This document shows positions 1 to 12,128 of a stretch of DNA of 64,000 bases, one piece after another; positions within the stretch are counted from its first letter, which is position 1, and the number at the start of each line of letters is the position of its first letter. A model generated the notes under the pieces. It did no database searches. It was not told where the DNA came from and saw only the letters and a list, made by a program, of their open reading frames with translations. The translations under genes were made by a program, and so were the position numbers. Origin of the DNA: Rhytidiadelphus loreus (taxonomy: Eukaryota; Streptophyta; Bryopsida; Hypnales; Hylocomiaceae); the NCBI GenBank assembly GCA_947034895.1, contig OX344763.1, positions 16,461,001-16,525,000 on the forward strand, in the 5' to 3' direction.

Positions 1-2693
1 ATGAAGATAGAGGCCCAGGCTGGGTAATTCCAGAGGTGGCCGCTGTTACTTTTGATTTGTAGCTCAACATTGTTGTGGACGTGTGGACGATGTTTTGAAT
101 TCAGAAGTGGTTTTGATCCATCCTAATTTAGTTAAGCTTATGGTACGACATGTATATGATTTTGAAGTTATTTTCAGTATGCAGAATGTAGGATTGTTTG
201 CTCTTCTATTGCGAATAGTATGCTTTGTCGCTGGTATCGACAGTCTAATCTTCATACAGTATGTCAGTTTTAAGACGCTGTAGAATATAGCAATATTATT
301 GTTTTCAGGAATTTTGGGACAAGTCATTCATTGTGTGATCAACCCATTCTGTCACAACAGAGAGGAACAATATTATGAGAACGTTACAGATTTGCAATTT
401 TTTATGTACAGTACATTCTTATGTGATTGACAATCTGAACCCTCAACCTTTTAAGTTATTGCTCAAATTTGATTTTGATTTTGATGACTTTGATGATAGA
501 TGCATGGAAAATCTAGTTGGCTAACCAAGAGAGGCCCAACCAAGCAAGGTGCTGCGTTCTCTTCCAATGCATTACAGGTTATAAGGTTAAAACATCCAAA
601 ATTGTTTGTGTACCCATTCCTAACAAGTAGACTTCTATTGAAAGTGTTCCCCAAAATGCAATTAAATTGTTCCTATACTTAAGTACAATTTGTTGATTGT
701 CGATTCTCTACACTAAATAGTGAAACTAGGTTGCCCTACACTAATTTAAAAATATTTGACACTAGATAAATATTTTATTGTTAATGTAGAAGAATGCACT
801 ATTTTGAATTAGGTATTGTTGTAATTGGGACTTATGAACTTCCATATATACAAATGGAAATATTTGTAGAAATATCTATTGACTTTGATGGCTTGTAAAG
901 TAACTTTCTTGGGGTAAGGCAACCTAATTTCACTATTTAGTATACATTTTGGCTAATACTACAACAACAAAAAAAAAATTCTAAAAACGGTGCCTCCAAC
1001 TATGCTGAATTGTTTATTTTGACAAGTTTGCATGTTTTTACCTTAGGCCTAGGGATTAATGATTGGTTGGGTTTGGCTACATACCAATACATTTTGGTTC
1101 AACCATTGATCTCATAAACTTAGGGCCAATATTTTATTTTGTTTGTTTTGAGGTGAAACTGTAGATCTTCAAATTGCTATAGTATTGTTTTATTTTAGGT
1201 TACTCAAAACCTCTATTCATCACTATATAAAATTCACTAGATTTGCAAAAAGAACAAATGGATCATAAAATCAAACCCAATACTCAAGATCAAGGTTGTG
1301 CGTAACCAATTTTGTAGCTTCAATGGGTTCATAACATTTGGAAATAAAGCATTTTTCATTTTTAAAGGGTTCTATATTCTATATTACACACAAAATATTC
1401 TATATTACATATAAAGATACTTAATTTTGCTCATAAAGATTCCCATCTGATTCCTATATATTCTTCCATTCCTTCTTGACCATTCAATAGTTCTATCATC
1501 AATAATTACTATTTCCTCTATCATTCTAATAGCTCCACAAAAACCTTCAAACAACTTCTAAAAAATGATCTCCTAATTGATTCAAAATGTTATCACTAGA
1601 TAAAATGATTCAAGAATGTTATTCTAAGTCTAAAGGTCCACAAATGTTATGTCTAGCTTAATGATACCAACATTAGTAGTATAATTTTTTTTTTAAATCA
1701 TGCCAAAAATTGTGTCATTTATCTATTACAAGCTCAAAAACTATGACGTTATTAGATTTTAGTTTCAACTTTGAAAAGTGCCAAGGTCTTGAAATTGACA
1801 AACTCAACATAAAGTAGAAGCACTTACAACTGACACTTTTAAACAATTATGTGTACTTTGAGGTGGAATAAAGACATTAAATTATTTTTAACACATTGGC
1901 AATTGAAAATCAAGAATTTAAAAAAAATGGTGATTTTTTTAATATGCTTTGAATTTGTGAAGTTCAAATACATGGTGTATCCCAAACCATTTTTTGTATT
2001 CATGTATGTAAGGTGTACATTTTGAACTTCCTATATCTACATATTTTCAAGAGTGGTTTAGGGTATAGTATTTGAAATGGGTGCCTCTGTCTTACTAGAA
2101 AGATTCACTACAAATGCATATAGATTCTTTTGTTGTTGTTAGGACATAATTTAAGTGCAATAGAGTTAAGGTGAAGACACCCATAATTGATCAAATAAGC
2201 AATTTTGGACATAATATAGGATAGCACAAAGTAATGCAAATATTTTCAGAGGTGCATTGACAGAAATGACAAGGATTGCAAAACATTTGGAATTTTTATT
2301 GCTTGAACTGAAATTATTATAAATTTTGGGAGGCAAAAAGTGTACTAGACCCATAGCTAGTGATTCTTTCAATTCTGATCATTCAAGAACTACTTTTCTG
2401 TTCATTGCTTCCTACTTTCTTGCTCACTCATGTGTCATGGACTTATTGGTCCAAACCTTGAAAAAAGAGAAAAACACACATTCCAAGGAGAAAATGGAAA
2501 TCTGCCTGACATTTAGTAGCAATACTCCACCTGAGAGAATGATGTGGAATATTCCACATCATTTCATCCACCAGATGATATAGTGTGGAATATTTCACAC
2601 CATCAGTAGCTAAAGAACAAATATCGATATTTGTCAAAGTGTGCTATGTACTATGTAGTGAGTCGAAAATGCAAAATGGCAATTAAATACATG
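1..2693. other. AT-rich intergenic DNA with dispersed repeat pieces
   Basis: I see no gene. The stretch is AT-rich with only short chance ORFs. Two pieces recur elsewhere in the window. About 2105-2175 resembles 4039-4112, with a shared core reading aagtgcaatagagttaa. About 2180-2470 resembles 17985-18300, with a shared core reading aaatattttcagaggtg. Near 2540-2625 there is a weak copy of the module also found at 17340-17575 and 35832-36010. No promoter or RNA gene was recognised. Confidence 0.6.
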
Positions 2694-3283
2694 GTTTAAC
2701 CCCTAAACATCTAGATCCTTCTTCAGAATTGAAGATTTGGGAAAAATCATCATAAAGTACTATTTGGAAGAATATCTTGGAATTCATATACAAATAAAAG
2801 TTGTAGATTTTGAGTTTTAGATTCCATCCGTATGGTTAGATTTACCAATGTTGCCACCAATATTTTTTTATAAATTTTGAAAGAGAAATTTTAGAATTTC
2901 TTCTAAATTTGATTACAAGCAAAATGTTATCATTTTTTGAGTAAAATTTCTTGGAATGCATTTAAAATGAGGATTTCTTGACATGGTGATTTTTTGAAAT
3001 TTTTGTGTTCTTAAAATCTATGACCTCATTTTTGCATATCCAGTTTTGAACTACAATCAATGCAATTTTGGCTTGATCAACTACTTGATTACGTTTCATA
3101 TTTGTAATTTTAGAAAAATATATACTTTAACAACACCAAATCCAACCATTAAATAGGACAATAACTTGATAAAGTATCTCCACAAATTAGAATGACTTTC
3201 ATCCAAGCAGAATGAGAAAGAAATAAGAGTTTCAATCTGTTCATTGTCCAGAAATTGGACGTCATAGCACTTAGGGGTTAAAC
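2694..3283. mobile_element. Family C TIR element, 590 bp copy
   Basis: The left end reads GTTTAACCCCTAAA and the right end reads the reverse complement (TTAGGGGTTAAAC), giving terminal inverted repeats of about 13 bp. The interior is AT-rich and has no ORF of note. It shares the TTAACCCC termini with the elements at 18682-19357, 29109-30034 and 36530-37466, but is shorter and diverged inside. No clear target-site duplication was seen. It is probably a non-autonomous DNA transposon or a derivative of one. Confidence 0.55.
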
Positions 3284-4436
3284 ATCTGACAATTAGAAAT
3301 AGCTGGACCTTCCTATCATGTGCAATAAATAGAAAGAGAAACTATAAACTAAATAGAAACTTCATTAAGCAAAATGGCAATCAATTTACTAAGAACAATA
3401 TTCTCAATACTTAGATTACCTCACATGAATTCCCAAGTTATTCACACTTTGTGAAGTTAATTGAGAAGAGAATCTCTCTATATTCACATGAGATGGTAGA
3501 AGGTAGAACAACTCATGATTGTGGGATATGTAAATTAGAATTAGTAGTTTTTCAATGGCTCATCGTGAAGTCAAAAGTAGGAACTGCGTTTGAAGTTGAA
3601 TTTCAGATCTCATTTAGGCATTTTGACGATGAGTGGTCATGCTATCATTTTCAAATTATCCCATACCCTTTGAGTATTCATGGTGGAAAATTTGATTTCA
3701 AAATAAAAATGACATCTCCCATCTTCATTCCCACTCCCATTATTTATTGAAGCAAATCCTTCATAGTGACATCAACTCTTCTTTTATGGCAATAGGTTGA
3801 ATGTCATTGGTATTTTTTGTCAAAGGATTCTTAAGATTTTTAAGCAAACCATTTTAACATTTCTTTGTTGATTTGTTTGTCTAGTCCAAGATTTTGCAAA
3901 AAGAAAAGAGCACAGTATATTGATGCAATCCTGGTACCCAATACTGAAGCTTACTTTAATTCCCGCCATGTGAATGTTTTCTGTGGATGAGGCCTGCGGA
4001 GAAGAAAAGGCAACCTCTCCAAAGGCTACTTAATGTTATGTTCACTACAAACACATACAAATTATTTTTCTTGTTGTAAGGACATAACTTAAGTGCAATA
4101 GAGTTAATTGTAAAGTTCTCCATAGTTTGTACGAGAGTGTCAGAGAAAAGGGTGTCAGAGGAAGACAATAGTACAAAAGAAACACAACACCAAACTCCAT
4201 GAGACCCCAGTTTTGGTACTTCAACAAGTTTAGTCCTTGTATTTTTCTCAAACTCAGGCTCCTTGTCCCTCATTTCACACACTTTACGATGAACTCTAGT
4301 GTCTCGCAGATTCATTACTCTACTTTTGATCCACAAGCGCAGGAATCAATCTCACCCCAGTTTTAGAATTTGAGATTGAGAGCCATCTTTGTCTCGCAAT
4401 TGCTACGAGTCCAATATTCGGATTGCAAAAGCTTTG
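3284..4436. other. Upstream region of the PTST gene
   Basis: Positions 3487-3700 contain a diverged copy of one arm of the large foldback at 49626-50243 (shared words such as gggatatg followed by aattag, and catttaggc). About 4039-4112 is a repeat shared with 2105-2175. The last 100-150 bases before 4437 are less AT-rich and probably form the 5' leader of PTST. I could not assign a TATA box. A 126-codon minus-strand ORF at 3956-4336 has no recognisable similarity and overlaps the repeat. Confidence 0.45.
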
Positions 4437-7400
4437 ATGGCGGCCTTTGCTACATCCCTCTCATCTTCTCAAGCTCTGTAAGTGAATCAACTATTTGTCA
4501 AAATTTTCTATGACATCTTTTTTTTCCATGAAATTGGGTAGCTCATTGTTTGGGTACCAGCTGATCAGTTTGTGAGTTTCTGTGCGCAATGTGGGCTTTT
4601 TTGTAAGAATCGAAGTAGTTTGGAAACTTGCGTATGAAAGAGGCGCTGACAGTCCTGTTTTGTGGGTGGCATTGCAGGCTAGGTTTAGGGTTTAATGAGC
4701 ATGGGCGAAGCAAGCGCAGACAGAAACCTAGAAATTGGGCGATGGGTTCTCGTTTTTTGGTACTAAATTCAAGCTTGCCCAATGAAGATTCTGCTGTTTT
4801 GAGGAATGATTTGAACGGAGTGGCGGATTTCCAGTTTAGCTCCTTCAATGGGGAAGCAGCTGACACCCCCAATGAGGTTTGTTTCCCACTCGCTAGTGCT
4901 TGTTACGGCATAGCAGTCTAGTGAGCCTTTTGAAATTGACTTGAAAAGAAAGCCCTAAGGTAACTGGAAATGCACCTAATTGTGATCCCTTTCTAAAACC
5001 AATCCGTGCAGCCTAATATGTATTGTCTTTTTTTAACAGATCCTAGGATTGGTTTTGGGTACACCTATTTGGGGCACTTTGAAAATTTATAGTTGATTCA
5101 TCCAATGTCCAAAAAAATGCATAAAGAGAGAAACTAGAATACCCTATTGACTTCCAGCAATATCCAACCAAAAATTAGGTAATTCAATAATAATAACAAT
5201 GCTCAATTGCGTATTCAGAAGGTATCCTTTTTTCAAATCAACAATTATGAATACAATTTGGGAAATGGATCATATCACAATGTTAGCAAATGAAAGCAAA
5301 AGTGAAGGCAATTGGTTTGAGAATTTTTTAGAGTTTGTATGAATATACTACAAATTTTCAAAGGTGAGGTCATAGGAACATCTATTGTTGACACTAGACT
5401 ACCCTTAATCAAACATCCTTGCAGTACAGAATGCTTTGACTCTCATTGGTTGCTTCAAATGAATCCTCAACTTTTATTGGTTCCTTTTGAAAACTCGTGT
5501 TGAGTTTGAGCAAAGGCTTTGTCATATTTGGTTCAATGAGCAGCTATGAAGAACTTTATTCTAGTTGGTGGCAAACGGCTAGTGTTGCAAAAAGGGTGAG
5601 GATACCTTAACACCTTGTTCTGGAATGTGGAGCTCAATTTCAACCAAGTGAGAGTACGTCAGAGGTTTAATTTTGTTTGATTGGCTCTTATTTGACATGA
5701 CTGTGCTCAAAATAACGATTAATTGGCACTGTTCTCACAACGTGTCATGCCATTATTACTCGAGAATGTTATTTAAGTAGTACTTGGGTAATATAATTTC
5801 AATTCAAAGGTTTCTTCAGAACCGCAAAATCTTTGTAATGTCTTGAAAGAAGCTCCTAACACCTTAGACTCGTCCTCTAATTCAAGGAAGAATTAGGGTT
5901 TTATGATGTTCCGGCCTCACTGACATCTTTCTTTGTTTGAAACATCATTCTTTTACATCTTGAGTTCAATGATTTTGAAGGAAGCCCTTGAAGTCATTAG
6001 CTCCCCGACAGTAGGAGTAGATTGGCAACTGTGAACAAGTGGAAGTAGCATGTTGTTGCACACTGCCATTTTAGGCATGACGATTGAATTCCAATCGTAT
6101 CCTATTTTCTTATATGTTGTCAAACAAACTCTGTTATGGGAACACCCTAAGAATGGTATGGATGTAACTAGTACTTGGGATAATCTATATTTCTAATTCG
6201 AAGATATCTTCTAATCGCAGAATTTTCGCTTGGTATGCTTGATTTTAGTTTTAATGTTTATTTTATTTACCGTCTTTAACATCTCAGTATCAGGTGTTGT
6301 TCTGTTGTGAAGCAGTTGGGTGCTATGCACAAAAATGAAGGAAGGTCACAGCTGCTGAGGAATCTAAGTGAGGCAAACCAATACATTCGTACTTTACAAC
6401 ATAAGGTCGGTGCTTTGACAAGGTCTTTTGCTGCCTATTTCAATGCTCGCTGGTTTCTTCTGTATTTCTGGTCCTGGTCTTCATTTTGTACTCCTTTTTG
6501 AAATAAAGTTCTTAGATAACTACACATGAGTTCCGTTTCAGATAAATGCAATTTTAAATGAATTTAACATGTGATCTCTATAGGATTTTTTATTTTATTA
6601 TGCTTCGGAAGTTATTATTGAATCTTGGATGTATAGTGCTAACAGCTTTGCTCGTGGGGGAATTGTTAGCTGCGAGAGAAGGAAGATGCATTGCAGGATA
6701 CCAAACGTGACCTTTCTGCAATAGAAAAAGAACTTCAGGTCCTGATTCTTACACAGTAGTCAAGAATCCACCCCAGAGGTATTCTAGAATGGCTATCTGC
6801 GTAACAATTGGCAGGGTTTATGTTAAAATTTGCGTTACTATTTGCAGGGTTTGTGTTAGACTGTAGCTTAATTTTTGTTACAACTGGATGAATTTTATGC
6901 GACTAGGTTTTGTAGAATACCTCTGAGGGTTTCTACTTGTGACATTATCTGTTTGGTCTTAGATTCAACTATTTGGTCTAGCTTTGGTCATAGCTGGATT
7001 ACAACATTGCCGAAGTCTTGATATCTTGATCACGGTCGAATGCAGACGCTAGCAAATATCACACAAGAAATAAGCAGACAGGGGATCAAACCTGGAACCC
7101 GAAAAATCAATGGCCGCTACATACACTCTCATCTTGCAACTAGACTTCGAGGTGAGCATTCTTACATTAATTGTAGCAGAATCTGAATTTAAGGCACAGA
7201 TGTTAGCTCCTGTTATGCGTAAAACTTCAAGTCAGTATGGCCCGTGTATTTGAAGGCTGAAAGACTGATGGTGGTCTATTTCTGTGAAACCAGGTAAATT
7301 TAAAAGATCTAGATCTGATTGTTTGCACTGCAAATAGCTTGAGTTCTGGAATTCTTCAAACTGGCAGTTAGTTTCTCAAGCGCCAGGCACGCCAATCTTT

Positions 7401-10172
7401 AGAACGCTAATCACCATAACAATTCCTAACCGGAAAATCATGATAAAGACTTATTTAGAACCTTGCTATCAATGTTTTTTGTGTCTCCATTATAAGTACC
7501 AAAATGAGATTTTATCTTACACTGGTTGGCAGTCCATCTTCAAACCCGGACATGAAATTGACGCCTGTTGAATTAAGGATTAGAACGAATACACGGTTTA
7601 AAATCAAGTTTGAACCGTTCTCTCATCCCTTGAAAGTTTCGACTGTATTTAGAAATGGATATCCATCTGATTTTGGAATCGATCAAGAGGGCATCCGTTG
7701 ATTGTAATCTTATGCAACAATGTTAAAAACTTGAGCCTCATTTATTCACGACCTACTTTTAGTTTGGGTTTTTTCCTAAATGGCTTACCTTGTCTGTATT
7801 ATTTTAAGCAGACTTTTGCATTGGAACCTGCAAGTTTCATATTTATTGCTTCCCTCTGTTGCAGAGGTGCAGAAGATTCTGGATGAGCGAATCAAGAAAT
7901 TTTTCCTAGTGCAAACCCGAAGCATTGACCTTGTCTATTATGGAATGGCTGAGGTATTGTTCTCATAGTCAAATTATAATTTTTAATTTTTTTTATAAGA
8001 AGGGGTTTCTCACCTTCAATAATTGAGTACTCGTTGGGTACTACATGAAACTGCTTATTCTCATGCACCCTAATTTTTGGTGGAATCCATGAATTCCATC
8101 AAAATCACTCCTCTCGTAGAGGAATTTCTGTTTAAGGTGGTATTGATGTCTTCTATAAAGGTAGTAACTACAAGGAGTGAACCCCTTTCGAATCTTCTCT
8201 AAAATGCACAGGATTTGAACATGAGAGACTATGATTAGTTTTAGGCTTGGGGGATTCATATTTTTTTATTCATACAGAATCCAAAAAATGCAGGCTCAGA
8301 TGTGCATGAATACTCTTCCAGTTCAGTTCCCAACAAGATTGAATGGAATAAAAAATAATTGGAACAAATGCTTTTGGGGATGCCTGCTTTTAGAACTACA
8401 TACCTTTAGTTAAGGTTGATCTTACGAGTGTCACTTCCGTCTGATTTGAAGAGTTTGTTTGGAGCACAGGATGTGCAAGTCATGGGTTCCTTTGATGGAT
8501 GGACACGAGGAGATCAAATGTCACCTGAAAGCACGGGAACTTTTACTAAATTTACCACGACCATGAAGCTTCGACCAGGCAGGTACGGATTCAAGGATTC
8601 AAGGCCCTACTTGACTTTTCACTGCACCCTAAACTGTGGATTCAACCTTTTTTTAGAATTAAAAAAGAGGAAATGCAGCTGTCCAATTCAGTCGTTTTCC
8701 CTCTGCATCTTAACATCTAGAACTAGCCCTCTATGACATAGTGTCTCAGTTGTTCAAGCACCGAAAAAAATAATAAAAATGTATGAATCACGCTTTACAG
8801 TACACCCTGAATTAAGTGAAGTTTGACCAATTATGAACAAGAGTTTGGCTGATGATGATAGCTCCTGGTTTTGTGGTAGTCTTTCTGCTTCTGGAAACTT
8901 CGTTTATGTGAAAATAGAATTCATCAGGATGAATCTGAACTTTGGGAGTAATTAGGATCATTGTTCCTAGGCACTGTGTTTTTCAACTGCAAGATAATTT
9001 TAAAAGTATCGATAGTAGGGGCTATCCGACCTTTCTTGGACACATAGTAGTACATTAAAAACCATATTTAGTGTCACTTACACTAATTGATTTTAAAATG
9101 CTATAAATTTTTACTCTTGATGAATATTTTTACCAACTATGTTTATAGAGATTTTCCTCTTTGAATAGTATTGATATCTATGCTCTTGGTAAAAGTATTC
9201 ATCTTTTGTAAAAAGTTATAGCCTTGAGAGTAAGTAGTTAAGATGGGTGACACTAAATTTCAGTTTTTAATGTAGTTTTCAAACCTCTGAGGTCAATGCA
9301 ATCAACTCAAAACTCTACTTGAAGAGTAGAGTTTTTGAATTCAATATTTTGACATCCACTAATCTTCTATTTGTTCTAAAATAGCTGAACCTTTTCCTAA
9401 AAGCAACCAATTGCTTTAGATCTTGGCACTTGAATTTGAACTATGTTAGTTGAGAATGCCTTTCATTTTTCTAGAATTGACCAACCAAAGGCACAATGAT
9501 TATGGGACTCGCTCCACATGTAGGGTAAGGTAGAAGGGTCTACAAGTGGACTCCTAAGCCATGTAACGTGGTTTTCACTATTTAATTGTCATAAATACTT
9601 TTGGATGTTATTGGCAATTCCAAAAAGACTCCAAAACACTTTGTTATACACTTTTTGGATACCATATGAATTAATTATGATTTTTCAAAGTCTGACTTAG
9701 TAGATTTCTAGAACAATGTCCTAGTTTTGTCGTATATGCATTTATACATCTTGAATTAGTATCTACTTATTATCAAGATTGTTTGTTTAGGGCATTCTTT
9801 TGGGTAGGCGCTTGGAAATGGTTCTGTCTCGCTTAGTACAGACAATCCAGATCACAACGACCACCAACCACAACTCTTGCTTTCTGTTTGCTTCCTAAAC
9901 TGTAGGAAGCCATAAATCTTAACATAATCAAGGTTTGACGATCCCTATGTGTTTTTTTAATCAACCCAAGTGCAGATTGTTGTTTTAGACGAGTCAACAT
10001 TATTCTTATCGAACGAAGTGTTTCATCCAGCTAATGCAATTTCGTGTTTTTTGTATGCACAAGGTATGAGATCAAGTTCTTGGTGGACGGGGAATGGCAT
10101 TTGTCACCGGATCTCCCGACAGCAGGCGACGGTCTCATAGTGAACAATCTGCTAATTGTGGATCAGTTCTAG
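4437..10172 (+). CDS. PTST: PTST: CBM48 starch-targeting protein
   Basis: Plastid stromal protein that brings granule-bound starch synthase to starch granules for amylose synthesis (family knowledge). Exons read: 4437-4477, 4678-4876, about 6294-6405, 6670-6738, 7046-7151, 7865-7953, 8470-8582, 10064-10172; all introns GT..AG. The start ATG gives a Ser/Ala-rich N-terminus with basic residues, consistent with a transit peptide. Exons 3-4 form the coiled coil (LLRNLSEANQ, then LREKEDALQDTKRDL). Exon 5 carries the family signature GTRKINGRYIHSHL. Exons 7-8 are the CBM48: VQVMGSFDGWTRGDQMSPE, then RYEIKFLVDGEWHLSPD, with the aromatic glucan-binding residues. The total of about 280 residues is normal for PTST1. 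Exons 3 to 8 join in phase, but exon 2 ends in phase 0 while exon 3 needs two bases, so a small exon between 4877 and 6293 is missing from my model. Introns host MITEs (4956-5228, 9052-9273). Confidence 0.87.
4956..5228. mobile_element. Family B TIR element remnant in PTST intron 2
   Basis: Begins TAAGGTAACT and runs through cacctaat and cctttctaaaa, then caatgtccaaaaa and tagaat. These are the same words, in the same order, as in the element at 16553-16981. The right end (attcagaaggtatcc) is diverged from the expected TIR. It is non-coding and sits within the 4877-6293 intron. Confidence 0.5.
9052..9273. mobile_element. Foldback MITE in the last PTST intron
   Basis: 222 bp. Left end ACATTAAAAACC..TTTAGTGTCAC and right end the inverse, GTGACACTAAA..GTTTTTAATGT. 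The middle is also self-complementary (gatgaatatttttacca against tggtaaaagtattcatc). It is flanked by AGT on both sides, a plausible 3-bp target duplication. A diverged relative without clear ends lies at about 19475-19650. There is no coding capacity. Confidence 0.6.
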
Positions 10173-11914
10173 CTCTTCACCAATATGGCAACTTTTTATT
10201 TCCAACTTTAGGGAGCGTTGCCATTGCTTCTTCTGGTTGTTGTTTTTATCTTTATTGAAGTGATGGACTTAAAATCATTTCTTTTATGTCCCTTTGCATC
10301 GATGGTAGAGTTTGTTTCATGCAGTTGTCTGTTGCGCAACAACTTGGACTCCTCGCTCAATAGTGATTCCACACAATTGGGAAGCTGAATATCTTTGTCC
10401 TTAGCCTAGTGTTGTTGCCATAGGAGGCAACATCAACACCACACCACATTTTTGAGAGTTGTGCTGAACTGATTCCGACTTGGTCGCTGCTGTGTGCTTC
10501 ATTCTTATACATACATTTATTGCTGAATCTACTAAGGTGTTTTGAGTCAAATGCACTGGGTTGTCTAGTGTGACCTAGCTCTCCCACAGTATTTACAAAA
10601 AAATTATGCAGATCGTGATGCCTTTTTTATGCTGTATCTCTGCCACCGTTATTACACCGAAAGTTGAGTTTGGCATATTCACAGGTACGCTTTTCCTTAC
10701 GGAACCTCTTCGAATCTTGTTGTGAAATTGCGAGTCAGGGTTTGTAAAGCATATATATATATATTAGAGTTTATCTTTTCCACAGCAAGATTTCTCAACT
10801 GATGATTCATGTGTTGAATACTTTTGGAAGTTATAGTGGGAGGCAAGATTTCTCAACTGATGATTCATCCTGGGAATCACCTGGTTGAATACTGTTGTAA
10901 GTTATAGTGGGAGAGGCCTGAGAATGTCATTTTCGAAGGCTCAATAAACGAAAGAGGTGCAAGTGTAAGTTGGCTCTTGTGCTGAAATTTGATCACCCAC
11001 GTCACTTCATGTGATTGTGATGACCTCAAGAATAATTAAGTTCACTTGCCATAAAACTTGTTCAATAGGAGCTTCTTCCATCCCTGTCAAGTTCGATTTT
11101 CAAAGTGATTGTGAACTGTCTCTGGGAAGAGACTGCCACATAAGTTAGTGAAAGAAACAAAAACTGGGTGTATGCAATGCATCTGTAGACTGACTCTCGC
11201 TGCAGACTTGCCCATTGATCTCGTTCAGAGTGCCACTCTCAATGTTCTCAGAGCATCTGAAAACCCTTATCTGCCAAAATTTGACACCCCATGAGAGCAT
11301 TTGTACCCATGTGTGTGTGTGAGAAATCTGACACACTAGAAGTTTACTTCTATTTTTGAAGAGCCCTTGTAATTCTTGTTTCCCCACCCTTGCTCACCAC
11401 ATAATTATGATCAATAAATAGTCAAGTAACCTCTCATCAAGTAGAATTAAGGATAAAGCAACTAAACTTGGGATGAACAATGATTTCAAGGGCCATTCTA
11501 GGATTGAGTGTCAAGAGAATATTGAGAAGGGTCCGGAGCACTTTTCATCCACAATTGAAGAGTGTGAGATCTTAGGGTGTTAGGGTATAGATGATCTGAG
11601 TTAACATCTATTTTTTTTAATTTTCTAAGAGACCCCTGAATTCTTGTCTCCCACCTTTGTTCACTGAATGTTTCCTGTAAATAGACAATTGACCAATCAT
11701 CAAGTAGAATATAGGATAATGTTGAATAAACTTAGATTTGAAGGGTCATTGATTGGCACACTAAGTAAGATTGAGTGCCATGAGAATATTTATAGCGGCT
11801 TGGAGTACTTATCTTCCATATTCAACAAGTGATAGATCCTTTAAATGTAAGGGTGCATAAGTTCTTAAGGACCTTGAAGTGGGCCTTGATTGACTAGATT
11901 CTTGCCTCCAACCT
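10173..11914. other. PTST 3' flank with two tandem duplications
   Basis: Probable 3' UTR follows the stop codon for a few hundred bases. A short AT run lies at 10751-10765. Positions 10785-10842 and 10843-10913 are a head-to-tail duplication (starting gcaagatttctcaactgatg, ending gttatagtgggag) with a 13-bp insertion in copy 2. A longer, older tandem duplication covers about 11358-11592 and 11628-11860 (shared words atcaagtagaat, aggata, attgagtg, gagaatatt). No gene was recognised. Confidence 0.5.
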
Positions 11915-12128
11915 TTAAGGTAGGAGGTCCTTGAAGTAACCATGTAGCAACTACTTTGCAATTTGGGGGGTTGACTTCTTGAAATAATTTATAGTAAGCA
12001 TTTTTTGAAAGATAAACAAGATTGGCATCTAACCTTAAGTGATTTCACGTTAGGGGTACCTTTGTGAAATTAGATGTGAATTTTGAAGTTGGAATTAGTT
12101 AATCTAAAAGGATGCGGACCTCTATGAC
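11915..12128. mobile_element. Family A TIR element remnant
   Basis: Starts TTAAGGTAGGAGGTCC and continues in the reverse sense of the 34377-34850 copy (gcatctaacc, gtgatttca, tttgtgaaattag, ttttgaagtt). The right end (ggatgcggacctc) is decayed. It is non-coding. Confidence 0.4.

Noticed and set aside
3956..4336. 126-codon minus-strand ORF
   Set aside because: Lies in a dispersed repeat and the PTST leader region, with no recognisable motif.
4543..4872. 109-codon minus-strand ORF opposite PTST exon 2
   Set aside because: It is antisense to a frame that splices correctly into the PTST gene and has no similarity of its own.
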